This document shows, piece by piece, positions 1 through 7,469 of a stretch of DNA of 14,279 bases (position 1 is the first letter of the stretch; the number at the start of each line of letters is the position of its first letter). The notes below the pieces were generated by a model. That model saw only the letters and a program-made list of their open reading frames with translations. It made no database searches and was not told the DNA's origin. The stretch is from JAVBJV01 sp031546815. Lineage in GTDB: Bacteria; Pseudomonadota; Alphaproteobacteria; Acetobacterales; Acetobacteraceae. The stretch spans positions 1-14,279 of the forward strand of contig JAVBJV010000008.1 of NCBI GenBank assembly GCA_031546815.1, given 5' to 3'. The position numbers were made by a program, and so were the translations under genes.

Positions 1-657
1 ATGCAGGTGATCGCCGGTAACGTCGCTACGCCCGAAGCAGCGGAAGCACTGATCAATGTGGGTGTCGATGCGGTGAAGATCGGCATTGGGCCGGGGTCCA
101 TCTGCACCACGCGTATTGTGGCGGGTGTGGGCGTTCCGCAGTTCTCGGCGGTGATGGAAACCGCAGCCGCGTGTGCGGCGCATGGCATTCCGGCCATTGC
201 CGATGGCGGCGTGCGCACATCGGGCGATCTGGCCAAGGCGATTGCCGCGGGCGCCAGCTGCGTGATGGTTGGCTCGCTGCTGGCCGGGACGGAAGAAGCG
301 CCGGGTGAAGTGTTTCTGTATCAGGGCCGTTCGTACAAATCCTATCGCGGCATGGGCAGCCTGGGTGCCATGGCGCGCGGCTCGGCCGACCGGTATTTCC
401 AGCAGGACATCAAGGATTCGATGAAGCTGGTGCCGGAAGGTATTGAAGGTCGCGTGGCTTACAAGGGCGCGGTGGGCGCGGTGATCCATCAGCTGGTGGG
501 CGGGCTGAAGGCCTCGATGGGCTATACGGGCAGCGCCACCATCCCCGATATGCAGAAGAACAGCCGCTTCCGTCGTATCACGGGGGCGGGCTTGCGCGAA
601 AGCCATGTGCACGACGTGGCGATCACGCGTGAAGCACCGAATTATCGTCAGGAATAA
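1..657 (+). CDS. guaB: IMP dehydrogenase, C-terminal part (5' end outside window)
   Basis: Oxidises IMP to XMP with NAD+, the first committed and rate-limiting step toward GMP, in the cytoplasm. The visible 218 residues match the C-terminal part of the roughly 490-residue bacterial enzyme. The catalytic loop GPGSICTTR is at visible residues 30-38 with the nucleophile Cys35. The IMP phosphate-binding stretch IADGGVR follows, then GSLLAGTEEAPGE, the K+/flap-region RGMGSLGAMARGS, the Arg-Tyr pair of the mobile flap (ADRYFQ), and the typical end SGAG-like/ESHVHDV/TKEAPNY-like segment. The ATG at base 1 is an internal Met in the beta-barrel core (start of QVIAGNVAT), not the true start. The N-terminal barrel half and the CBS domains lie off the left edge. 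The gene ends TAA at 655-657 and is closely followed by the rRNA methyltransferase gene and then guaA. Identification is very secure. Confidence 0.97.
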   Translation: MQVIAGNVATPEAAEALINVGVDAVKIGIGPGSICTTRIVAGVGVPQFSAVMETAAACAAHGIPAIADGGVRTSGDLAKAIAAGASCVMVGSLLAGTEEAPGEVFLYQGRSYKSYRGMGSLGAMARGSADRYFQQDIKDSMKLVPEGIEGRVAYKGAVGAVIHQLVGGLKASMGYTGSATIPDMQKNSRFRRITGAGLRESHVHDVAITREAPNYRQE

Positions 658-660
658 CGT

Positions 661-1938
661 ATGACTCCCGCCGCCCGTATTGCCACGAGTATCGAACTGC
701 TACAGGCGGTCGAAACATCAGGACGCCGCCCGGCCGATGCCGTGTCGAACGACTTCTTTCGCGCGCGTCGCTTCATCGGTGCGGGGGATCGCCGCGCGAT
801 CAGCGACCGGGTGTGGGGCGTGCTGCGCAACCGCCGCCGTCTGGGCTGGTGGATTGAATACGCGAAGGCGCCGGTCACCGCGCGGATGCTGTTGTGCGCG
901 TATCTGATGATGTTCGAGAACTGGAACGCATCGGGGCTGGTGCAAACTTTCTCGGGCGGCAAGTTCGCGGCGGACAAGCTGATCCCCGAAGAACTGGCGA
1001 CCATTGCCACGCTGGAAGGCCGTTCGGGCACGCATCCGGACATGCCGCGCGCGGTGCAGCTGGAAGTGCCCGACTGGATCCTGCCGCTGCTGGAAGAACG
1101 CTTCGGCGGACGGCTGGAAAAAGAACTGGTGGCGATGGCCACGGCTGCCCCGCTGGATCTGCGCGTGAACCTGTTAAAGGGCACACGTGAAGGCGCGATG
1201 GCAGCGTTGCAGGCCGAGAGTTTCACACCGCAGCTGACCACTCTGTCGCCCTGGGGCCTGCGTTTGCAGGGCCGTCGTCCGGTAACTTCGGGCGAGGCGT
1301 TCAAGTCCGGCCTGATCGAAATTCAGGACGAAGGCAGCCAGCTGGTTGCTCTGGCCGCACAGGTCGAGCCCGGGATGCGCGTGGCCGATATCTGCGCGGG
1401 GGCAGGGGGCAAGACACTCGCCATCGCTATGGTGATGCAGAACAAGGGGCATATCGCCGCGTGCGATGTCTCGGCCCCACGTCTGGAATCGGCAGTGGTG
1501 CGTCTGCGTCGCGCGGGTGCGCAGAATGTCGAACGCCATCTGTTCGAGGCTGGTGACAAATGGGTGAAGCGTCGCGCAGGCACGTTCGATCGTGTGCTGG
1601 TGGATGCGCCGTGCACCGGCACCGGCACGTGGCGTCGCAACCCTGATGCGCGGCTGCGCACGGAAGAGGTCGACCTGCTGGAACTGGTGCCGAAACAGGC
1701 GATGATCCTCGATAAAGGGGCCGTGCTGGTGAAGAAGGGCGGGCGGCTGATCTATGCCACCTGTTCGATCCTGCCGGACGAAAACGAAAAGCAGATCGAG
1801 GCGTTTCTCGCCCGCAATACAGAATTCAAACTGGTGCCGCACGGCATCGAAGGGCTCGATGGCCCGATGCTGGCACTGACACCCGCGCAAAACGACACGG
1901 ACGGGTTCTTTACCGCCGTGCTCGAACGTTCTTCATGA
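661..1938 (+). CDS. rsmB: RsmB/NOP-family RNA (cytosine-5) methyltransferase
   Basis: Predicted S-adenosylmethionine-dependent methyltransferase that makes 5-methylcytosine in RNA, most likely 16S rRNA (C967-type). The 425 residues fit the family. Residues 1 to about 140 are a helical NusB-like region. The Rossmann core carries SAM motif I DICAGAGGKT at 243-252. The two-cysteine signature of RNA m5C enzymes is present: Cys318 in DAPCTGTGTWRRNPD (motif IV) and Cys368 in YATCSILPDENE (motif VI, the likely nucleophile). The start is ATG 661, with an AGGAA ribosome-binding sequence at 650-654 that overlaps the end of guaB, so translational coupling is likely. Only 3 bp separate it from guaB and 19 bp from guaA. 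The exact target cytosine cannot be read from sequence; alphaproteobacteria often carry more than one RsmB-like paralogue, so the symbol is a best guess. Confidence 0.9.
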   Translation: MTPAARIATSIELLQAVETSGRRPADAVSNDFFRARRFIGAGDRRAISDRVWGVLRNRRRLGWWIEYAKAPVTARMLLCAYLMMFENWNASGLVQTFSGGKFAADKLIPEELATIATLEGRSGTHPDMPRAVQLEVPDWILPLLEERFGGRLEKELVAMATAAPLDLRVNLLKGTREGAMAALQAESFTPQLTTLSPWGLRLQGRRPVTSGEAFKSGLIEIQDEGSQLVALAAQVEPGMRVADICAGAGGKTLAIAMVMQNKGHIAACDVSAPRLESAVVRLRRAGAQNVERHLFEAGDKWVKRRAGTFDRVLVDAPCTGTGTWRRNPDARLRTEEVDLLELVPKQAMILDKGAVLVKKGGRLIYATCSILPDENEKQIEAFLARNTEFKLVPHGIEGLDGPMLALTPAQNDTDGFFTAVLERSS

Positions 1939-1957
1939 CGAATTCCGGAAGCAGACC

Positions 1958-3520
1958 ATGACCGTTACGCCTGAACATGACCGTATTCTGATCCTCGACT
2001 TCGGCAGCCAGGTGACGCAGCTGATCGCGCGCCGCGTGCGCGAAAGCGGCGTGTATTGCGAGGTCTGGCCGTTCAACACCGATGTCGCGCGGATCAAGAG
2101 CTTTGGTGCGAAGGCGTTCATCCTGTCGGGCGGCCCCGCCAGCGTGCACGAAGGCGCCAGCCCGCGTGCCCCGGAATTTGTGTTCAGCGCGGGCGTGCCG
2201 GTGCTGGGGATCTGCTACGGCGAACAGACCATGTGCGCGCAGCTCGGTGGCAAGGTGGAGCCGGGCGATCATCGCGAATTCGGCCGCGCGCATGTCGATG
2301 TGACGGATAGCTGCGCGCTGTTCGATGGCGTGTGGGCCAAGGGCGCGCGCGAACAGGTCTGGATGAGCCACGGCGACCGCGTGACCGCGCTGCCCACGGG
2401 CTTCCGCGCCGTTGCGACGACCGAGGGCGCACCGTTCGCGGCGATTGCCGATGACACACGCAAGTTCTACGGCGTGCAGTTCCATCCGGAAGTCGTGCAC
2501 ACACCGCACGGCGCGGCGCTGCTGAAGAACTTCACGCACAATGTTGCGGGCTGCAAGGGCGACTGGACGATGGCCGGTTTCCGTCAGGAAGAGATCGCCA
2601 AGATCCGCGCCCAGGTTGGCACGGGAAAGGTGATCTGTGGTCTGTCGGGCGGGGTTGATTCCTCGGTCGCTGCCGTGCTGATCCACGAGGCGATCGGCGA
2701 GCAGCTGACCTGTATTTTTGTCGACCACGGCATGCTGCGTCAGGGCGAGGCCGACGATGTGGTCCGCACCTTCCGCGACCGCTTCAACATCAAGCTGGTG
2801 CACCGCGATGCATCGGACCTGTTCCTGGGCGCGCTGGAAGGCGTGACCGACCCGGAAGTGAAGCGCAAGACAATCGGCAAGCTGTTCATCGACGTGTTCG
2901 AGGAAGAGCAGAAGAAGCTGGGCGGTGCAGATTTCCTCGCGCAGGGGACGCTGTATCCGGACGTGATCGAAAGCGTGTCGTTCACCGGCGGCCCGAGCGT
3001 GACGATCAAGTCGCATCACAATGTCGGCGGCTTGCCCGAACACATGCGTATGAAGCTGGTCGAGCCGCTGCGCGAACTGTTCAAGGACGAGGTGCGTGCA
3101 CTGGGCCGTGAACTCGGCCTGCCGGAGATCATTGTTGGGCGTCACCCGTTCCCTGGACCGGGTCTTGCCATCCGCATACCGGGCGCGATTACGCGCGAGA
3201 AACTGGACATCCTGCGCAAGGCCGATGCGGTGTATCTGGAAGAGATCCGCAACGCGGGCCTGTACGACGCGATCTGGCAGGCATTCGCAGTGCTGCTGCC
3301 GGTGCGTACGGTCGGCGTGATGGGCGATGGTCGCACGTATGACCATGCGTGCGCATTGCGTGCGGTGACCAGCACCGATGGTATGACGGCGGATGTGTAC
3401 CCATTTACGATGGAATTTCTGACCCGCACGGCTGGCCGCATCATCAACGAGGTGCGTGGCATCAATCGCGTGACCTACGACATCACCAGCAAACCGCCGG
3501 GTACGATTGAGTGGGAATGA
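1958..3520 (+). CDS. guaA: GMP synthase (glutamine-hydrolysing)
   Basis: Converts XMP, ATP and glutamine to GMP, the last step of guanylate synthesis, acting on the product of the upstream guaB. The 520 residues are full length. The N-terminal class-I glutamine amidotransferase domain has the nucleophile Cys86 in GICYGEQTM and the His176/Glu178 pair in FHPEVVHT. The ATP-pyrophosphatase domain has the P-loop SGGVDSS at 230-236. The C-terminal dimerisation domain contains RHPFPGPGLAIRI and ends KPPGTIEWE, the usual terminus. The start ATG 1958 has GGAAG at 1947-1951, six bases upstream. It is in the same direction and nearly contiguous with the guaB and rsmB genes, so the three are probably co-transcribed. 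No key residue is missing. Confidence 0.98.
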   Translation: MTVTPEHDRILILDFGSQVTQLIARRVRESGVYCEVWPFNTDVARIKSFGAKAFILSGGPASVHEGASPRAPEFVFSAGVPVLGICYGEQTMCAQLGGKVEPGDHREFGRAHVDVTDSCALFDGVWAKGAREQVWMSHGDRVTALPTGFRAVATTEGAPFAAIADDTRKFYGVQFHPEVVHTPHGAALLKNFTHNVAGCKGDWTMAGFRQEEIAKIRAQVGTGKVICGLSGGVDSSVAAVLIHEAIGEQLTCIFVDHGMLRQGEADDVVRTFRDRFNIKLVHRDASDLFLGALEGVTDPEVKRKTIGKLFIDVFEEEQKKLGGADFLAQGTLYPDVIESVSFTGGPSVTIKSHHNVGGLPEHMRMKLVEPLRELFKDEVRALGRELGLPEIIVGRHPFPGPGLAIRIPGAITREKLDILRKADAVYLEEIRNAGLYDAIWQAFAVLLPVRTVGVMGDGRTYDHACALRAVTSTDGMTADVYPFTMEFLTRTAGRIINEVRGINRVTYDITSKPPGTIEWE

Positions 3521-3657
3521 GGAAATAAGCAGCCACTATTCGGTCATTTGGGTTGTCGTGTAACTGCCGTTTCGGTAGGTCTTCCGTTTCCGCTGAGCTG
3601 CGCCGGGACATGATCTGACCGGGGTATTTCGGCCTCTTTCAGTCAGCATGGACCTTC
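3521..3657 (+). other. Intergenic gap between guaA and the ABC-F gene
   Basis: This 137-bp gap follows guaA on the same strand. I see no hairpin with a T run that would end the guaA transcript and no convincing -35/-10 pair. Read-through into the ABC-F gene therefore cannot be excluded. A TTTCGGT / CTTCCGTTTCCG stretch near 3568-3593 is pyrimidine-rich but has no strong symmetry. Confidence 0.4.
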
Positions 3658-5286
3658 ATGATTCGCCTCGACAACATCAGCAAGCAGAACGGCCATCAGA
3701 TCCTGTTCATCGACGCGTCGATGGGCATCCAGAAGGGCGAGAAGGTGGGACTTGTCGGGCCGAATGGCGCAGGCAAGACAACGCTTTTCCGGATGATTAC
3801 AGGCCAGGAGCAGCCCGATGATGGGCTGGTGTCAATTGATCCCGGCATGACGATTGGCTATTTCAGCCAGGATGTCGGCGAAATGTCAGGCCAGAGCGCG
3901 GTCGCGGTGGTGATGGATGGCGTCGGGCCGGTGAGCACACTGGTCGCTGAAATGACCGAGCTTGAGGCCGCAATGGTCGATCCGGACCAGGCCGATAACA
4001 TGGACGCTATTATCGAGCGCTATGGCGAGGTGCAGGGGCGCTTCGAGGAACTGGATGGCTACGCACTGGATGCGCGCGCGCGCGAGGTGCTCGCGGGTCT
4101 GAGCTTCAGTCAGGAACGCATGGATGGCGATGTCGGTCTGCTCTCGGGCGGGTGGAAGATGCGCGTGGCGCTTGCCCGTATCCTGCTGATGCGGCCCGAT
4201 GGCATGTTGCTGGACGAACCGAGTAACCATCTCGACCTCGAAAGCCTGATCTGGCTTGAGAATTTCTTCAAGAACTATGACGGCGCGTTGCTGATGACGT
4301 CGCATGACCGTGCATTCATGAACCGCATCATCAATAAGGTTGTAGAGATCGACGGCGGTTCGCTCATCACCTATTCGGGCGATCTGGATTTCTACGATCA
4401 GCAGCGTGCAATGGGTGAGAAGCAGCGCCAGGCGCAGTTCGAGCGTCAGCAGGCGATGCTTGCCAAAGAGATCAAGTTCATCGAGCGCTTCAAGGCGCGT
4501 GCCTCTCACGCCGCGCAGGTCCAGAGCCGCGTGAAGAAGCTGGACAAGATTGAACGGGTGGAACCGCCGCGTTCTCGCCAGTCCGTTCAGTTTGAATTCC
4601 GCGCGCCACCACGTTCGGGGGACGACGTGGTGATCTTGAAGAATGTCCATAAGGGCTATGGCAACCAGCCGATCTATGCAGGGCTCGACTTGCAGGTGCG
4701 TCGCAAGGAACGCTGGTGCGTTCTGGGTGCCAATGGCGCGGGGAAATCCACTCTGCTGAAGCTGGTGGCCGGCACGACCGATCCGGACCAGGGGGTGGTG
4801 ACCATCGGTAGCAATGTCAGGATGGGGTATTTCGCACAGCACTCGATGGACTTGCTGGACGGTGACGATACGATTTTTGAGTCGCTGGACGCGTCATTCC
4901 CGCAGGCCGGGCAGGGGGCGCTTCGCACACTGGCCGGCTGCTTCGGGTTCTCGGGTGACGATGTCGAAAAGCCTTGTCGTGTGCTGTCTGGTGGCGAGAG
5001 GGCGCGTTTGGTCATGGCCAAGATGTTGTTCGATCCGCCGAACTTCCTGGTTCTCGACGAACCAACGAACCATCTGGACATGATGACGAAGGAGATGCTG
5101 GTCGCCGCGCTGTCGGAATTCGAGGGCACCATGCTGTTCGTTTCGCATGACCGCCACTTCCTGGCCGCGCTCTCGAACCGGGTGCTGGAACTGACGGCTG
5201 ACGGGATTCATCAGTTCGGCGGTGGCTATACCGAATATGTGGCACGGACGGGCCAGGAAGCGCCTGGGCTTCATCCGGGCGGTTAG
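3658..5286 (+). CDS. ABC-F family ATPase (duplicated ATP-binding cassette, no membrane domain)
   Basis: A soluble protein with two ATP-binding cassettes in one chain. Cassette 1 has Walker A GPNGAGKTT at 34-42, signature LSGGW at 162-166 and Walker B LLDEPSNHLD at 184-193. A charged, Gln/Lys/Arg-rich linker runs from about 246 to 305 (the ABC-F interdomain arm). Cassette 2 has Walker A GANGAGKST at 357-365, LSGGE at 443-447, LVLDEPTNHLD at 464-474 and the H-switch VSHDRHF. No membrane segment is present. Members of this family act on ribosomes as translation factors (EttA, Uup, YbiT, YheS) or, in some lineages, protect against ribosome-targeting antibiotics. The 542 residues and short C-terminal tail fit a housekeeping paralogue, but I cannot assign a subfamily. 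Start ATG 3658 lacks a good Shine-Dalgarno sequence; the ATG at 3648 is out of frame. The transcript probably ends at the hairpin near 5319. Confidence 0.93.
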   Translation: MIRLDNISKQNGHQILFIDASMGIQKGEKVGLVGPNGAGKTTLFRMITGQEQPDDGLVSIDPGMTIGYFSQDVGEMSGQSAVAVVMDGVGPVSTLVAEMTELEAAMVDPDQADNMDAIIERYGEVQGRFEELDGYALDARAREVLAGLSFSQERMDGDVGLLSGGWKMRVALARILLMRPDGMLLDEPSNHLDLESLIWLENFFKNYDGALLMTSHDRAFMNRIINKVVEIDGGSLITYSGDLDFYDQQRAMGEKQRQAQFERQQAMLAKEIKFIERFKARASHAAQVQSRVKKLDKIERVEPPRSRQSVQFEFRAPPRSGDDVVILKNVHKGYGNQPIYAGLDLQVRRKERWCVLGANGAGKSTLLKLVAGTTDPDQGVVTIGSNVRMGYFAQHSMDLLDGDDTIFESLDASFPQAGQGALRTLAGCFGFSGDDVEKPCRVLSGGERARLVMAKMLFDPPNFLVLDEPTNHLDMMTKEMLVAALSEFEGTMLFVSHDRHFLAALSNRVLELTADGIHQFGGGYTEYVARTGQEAPGLHPGG

Positions 5287-5318
5287 GGTGTCTGTTCAAT
5301 AAGTTGATGTGTTGAGCC

Positions 5319-5350
5319 GAAAAGCCGATGGGAACGCGGGCTTTTCTATT
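5319..5350 (+). terminator. Probable weak intrinsic terminator after the ABC-F gene
   Basis: An 8-bp perfect stem, GAAAAGCC (5319-5326) with GGCTTTTC (5339-5346), encloses a 12-base loop and starts 32 bases after the ABC-F stop codon. The T run lies mostly within the 3' arm and continues as TATTTC, so termination may be inefficient. Confidence 0.5.
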
Positions 5351-5579
5351 TCACGCCTCATACGGCCTCGACAGAGTGTAGGTATCTATACTGTAACGGG
5401 TGGGGATCAGCTCATCCCTTATGTGAATTTACTGCATTCGCATGGGTGACAGTTTTACCACGAGCTACAGCACTCCCAAGGGCTGCGGGTCTCCGATAAA
5501 CCCGGACGCCCCGCATGGTCTCGCAGCTGAATTTTTGATCTAGTTTCTTTGATCTGCAAGATTATGTTATAGCACAACC
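5351..5579 (+). other. Intergenic region upstream of the SCO gene
   Basis: This is the rest of the longest gene-free stretch in the window (5287-5579). It has no open frame with a ribosome-binding site. Visible structure is limited to a small inverted repeat GGGAT/ATCCC (5403-5407 and 5414-5418) and a pair of TTTGATCT direct repeats at 5534-5541 and 5548-5555, exactly 14 bp apart, ahead of an AT-rich end. The repeats may be part of the SCO promoter region. I see no tRNA, riboswitch consensus or insertion-sequence end. Confidence 0.4.
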
Positions 5580-6248
5580 ATGATGCGAATTATTCAGCGG
5601 AGCGCGATTGCGCTGATTGTTGTACTATGCAGCTTCTGGGCCGTTATCTGGCTCGGGCGGCACGATGGAGAAAGCCCCGGTGCGTTCCTTAGCCGGATGA
5701 TGGGGGCTTCCATTGCCACTGAAGCGGAAACCAGTGTCGGCATTGCATTGCCTCCGGGGGTGACGATCGGTGGCCCGTTCTCGCTGACCGACCATACCGG
5801 TAAGGCCGTGACCGAGGCGGATTATCGCGGCAAGTGGATGCTGGTGTTTTTCGGCTTCACCTATTGCCCCGATGTGTGCCCGACCGAACTGCAAAAGGTT
5901 TCAGCCGCGCTGGACCTGCTCGGAGATCGGGCCGCTAAGATCGCCCCGATTCTCATCTCAGTCGACCCGGAGCGCGATACGCCTGAAATTCTGTCTGATT
6001 ACGTGAAGCTATTCGACGACCGGATGATCGGGTTGACTGGCACCCCAGCACAAATTGCTGATGTTGCAAGAGCGTATCGTGCCTATTATGCAAAGATTGC
6101 TCCGCGCGGAGACGCTCCATATCTGATGGATCACTCGTCGTATCTGTATCTGATGGGCCCGGATGGAGGTATTCAGGCTATATTTCCTTATACAGCTACC
6201 GCTGAAGACATCGCTGCAGGTATTTCGCAGCGCATGCAACGACGCTAA
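5580..6248 (+). CDS. SCO1/SenC-family copper chaperone, membrane anchored
   Basis: A thioredoxin-fold protein of the SCO family, which delivers copper to, or reduces, the CuA site of haem-copper oxidases and may also serve in redox defence. A single N-terminal membrane segment (about residues 8-26) would hold the domain on the periplasmic face. The copper ligands are all present: CPDVC with Cys96 and Cys100 inside FGFTYCPDVCPTE, and His185 in MDHSSYLYLM. The length of 222 residues is normal. ATG 5580 is immediately followed by a second ATG at 5583; neither has a Shine-Dalgarno sequence, and an AT-rich TATAGC lies six bases before the first, so a leaderless message is possible. No oxidase subunit or copper transport gene is nearby, so the client enzyme is encoded elsewhere. 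A small unknown gene follows on the same strand. Confidence 0.93.
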   Translation: MMRIIQRSAIALIVVLCSFWAVIWLGRHDGESPGAFLSRMMGASIATEAETSVGIALPPGVTIGGPFSLTDHTGKAVTEADYRGKWMLVFFGFTYCPDVCPTELQKVSAALDLLGDRAAKIAPILISVDPERDTPEILSDYVKLFDDRMIGLTGTPAQIADVARAYRAYYAKIAPRGDAPYLMDHSSYLYLMGPDGGIQAIFPYTATAEDIAAGISQRMQRR

Positions 6249-6299
6249 ATCAATAGCTGGTATTAGTTGTCGAGCAAGTCATCGTGAGTTGTGATAATT

Positions 6300-6305
6300 T
6301 ATAAT
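6300..6305 (+). promoter_or_regulatory. Possible -10 element for the 92-residue protein gene
   Basis: A perfect TATAAT hexamer lies in an AT-rich stretch 52 bases before the chosen ATG at 6358. No good -35 is seen at 16-18 bp spacing (AGTCAT at 17 bp), so it may be an activator-dependent promoter or chance in AT-rich DNA. Confidence 0.3.
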
Positions 6306-6357
6306 ATTGATTATGAAGACCTGGCGGCTGCTTGAAGAAATAATTAGAGGTAATACG

Positions 6358-6636
6358 ATGGATGACAAAGTTGACGGCAATTCAATAACGACTGAGGAGC
6401 CCAAGAAAGCGGCGACTCAGCGCTATAGCCGCCGCTTGTCCGACAAAATCCTCATTGCCTTTCATCATGCGTGCGATCAGGCGGATTTTGAAGCCGCTGA
6501 ACAATTACTGAACATCCTGGAAATGATATTGACCCGCCGTCCGCTGCACCCGGATGCAAACCGGCGTAAAAATATGGACCGGCTGGTTGCTGCACACGAA
6601 CGCCTGTGGCACCTGCGGCATCCGGAAGTAACCTGA
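6358..6636 (+). CDS. Short helical protein of unknown function (92 residues)
   Basis: I do not recognise a named function. The start is taken at ATG 6358 because AGAGG (6346-6350) sits seven bases before it; the in-frame TTG 6307 and ATG 6313 upstream have no such site and would add 17 or 15 residues. Residues 1-20 are polar and probably disordered. Residues about 24-60 look like a helical pair (SDKILIAFHHACDQADFEAA then EQLLNILEMIL), reminiscent of a single TPR-like hairpin. An RRPLHPDANRRK turn follows, then a last helix with AAHERLWHLRHPE. There is no signal peptide, membrane segment or cysteine pair (one Cys only). I have the impression that similar short proteins occur in other Rhodospirillales, which would make it a conserved unannotated family. 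It follows the SCO gene by 109 bp and converges with the methyltransferase gene, 3 bp apart. Confidence 0.8.
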   Translation: MDDKVDGNSITTEEPKKAATQRYSRRLSDKILIAFHHACDQADFEAAEQLLNILEMILTRRPLHPDANRRKNMDRLVAAHERLWHLRHPEVT

Positions 6637-6639
6637 AGC

Positions 6640-7368
6640 TCAATCAAGTATCTGGCCCTGCTCAAGGATGGCGGCCGCGCTTTCTGTAAAACCATTTTGA
6701 TCTTTATGCAGAACGATACCCGGCAGTAACCGTAATGGACTGCGCCGCCCACGACTGGCCTGTACAATAATCAGCTTTGCCTCTTTGCCGGGGCGGGGCC
6801 ATAGTGGGCGAATCTGCACTGCGCCGCACTTGGCTGCTCCGAATCCCGTCAGCGCCTGATCCAGCCGTGTTGCCGGCAAGATCAGGCTTATTGTGCCATG
6901 GTGGCGCACAACCCCGGCCAAGGCCTTGATCCAGCTTTCGATCATATTCGGCATGGCCAGCTTCGCCAGCGCCCGCGCCGGAACCGGAGAGACCGCTCCA
7001 GCTTCGGTATGATAGGGCGGGTTGGAGAACGCATGATCGAACGGGACGGGGGAGCGGAACCCGACGATGTCCGCGCACGCGACCTGCAGACCGGAGAAAC
7101 CGTTCGCTGCAAAATTGCGTTCTGCGATCGCCGCCATGGCCGGATCGTATTCAACACCGACTCCCGCAATTTCTGGCACGCGCGCCGCCAGACAGAGCAA
7201 CCCGGCGCCGGCGCCAGTTCCGGCTTCCAGCACGCGCTGTCCGGTTTTGGCGGGTATGCTGGCGGCCAGAAGCACCGGTTCGATTCCACTGCGAAATCCC
7301 CGTACGGGCTGGGTATAAGTAACGCGTCCGCCCAGCAGGGTGCCGGTGGTGGTATCTTCTGGGGTCAT
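6640..7368 (-). CDS. TrmN6/YfiC-like adenine-N6 methyltransferase (COG4123 type)
   Basis: A class-I SAM-dependent methyltransferase, probably modifying adenine in RNA; the E. coli relative YfiC (TrmN6) makes m6A at position 37 of tRNA1(Val). With the start at ATG 7368 the protein has 242 residues. SAM motif I LEAGTGAGAG is at 47-56, an acidic strand end (GVEYDP) follows, and the N6-adenine catalytic motif NPPY is at 116-119. The N-terminal TLLGGRV...QP..GFRSGIEPVLLAA is typical of this group. A TTG start at 7407 would add 13 residues, but homologues as I know them begin close to the TLLGG segment. No Shine-Dalgarno sequence precedes ATG 7368; instead CATATAAAACC abuts it, so a leaderless message is possible. 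It is divergent from the polyprenyl synthase gene. The substrate is inferred from family only. Confidence 0.85.
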   Translation of the reverse strand: MTPEDTTTGTLLGGRVTYTQPVRGFRSGIEPVLLAASIPAKTGQRVLEAGTGAGAGLLCLAARVPEIAGVGVEYDPAMAAIAERNFAANGFSGLQVACADIVGFRSPVPFDHAFSNPPYHTEAGAVSPVPARALAKLAMPNMIESWIKALAGVVRHHGTISLILPATRLDQALTGFGAAKCGAVQIRPLWPRPGKEAKLIIVQASRGRRSPLRLLPGIVLHKDQNGFTESAAAILEQGQILD

Positions 7369-7469
7369 GGGTTTTATATGCCGTTTTCTGCCGCGCCGGG
7401 CCAGCAAGATTGACCGGGGGGGACCATCCGCATATCACCATCCCGCCCGCGTCGGGCACCGAGGACATC

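Noticed and set aside
1..3. ATG at the first base as the start of guaB
   Set aside because: The following residues align with the middle of IMP dehydrogenase, so this Met is internal and the gene is cut by the window edge.
1910..3346. A 478-codon open frame on the - strand opposite guaA
   Set aside because: The composition (His, Arg, Ala, Gln-rich) is that of a shadow frame of guaA. It has no domain or ribosome-binding support. The same reasoning removes 7374-8525 (-), 12578-13606 (-) and 1174-1890 (-).
5351..5579. Insertion-sequence remnant, tRNA or riboswitch in the long intergenic region
   Set aside because: I found no terminal inverted repeats, target duplications, cloverleaf or known aptamer pattern; only short repeats are visible.
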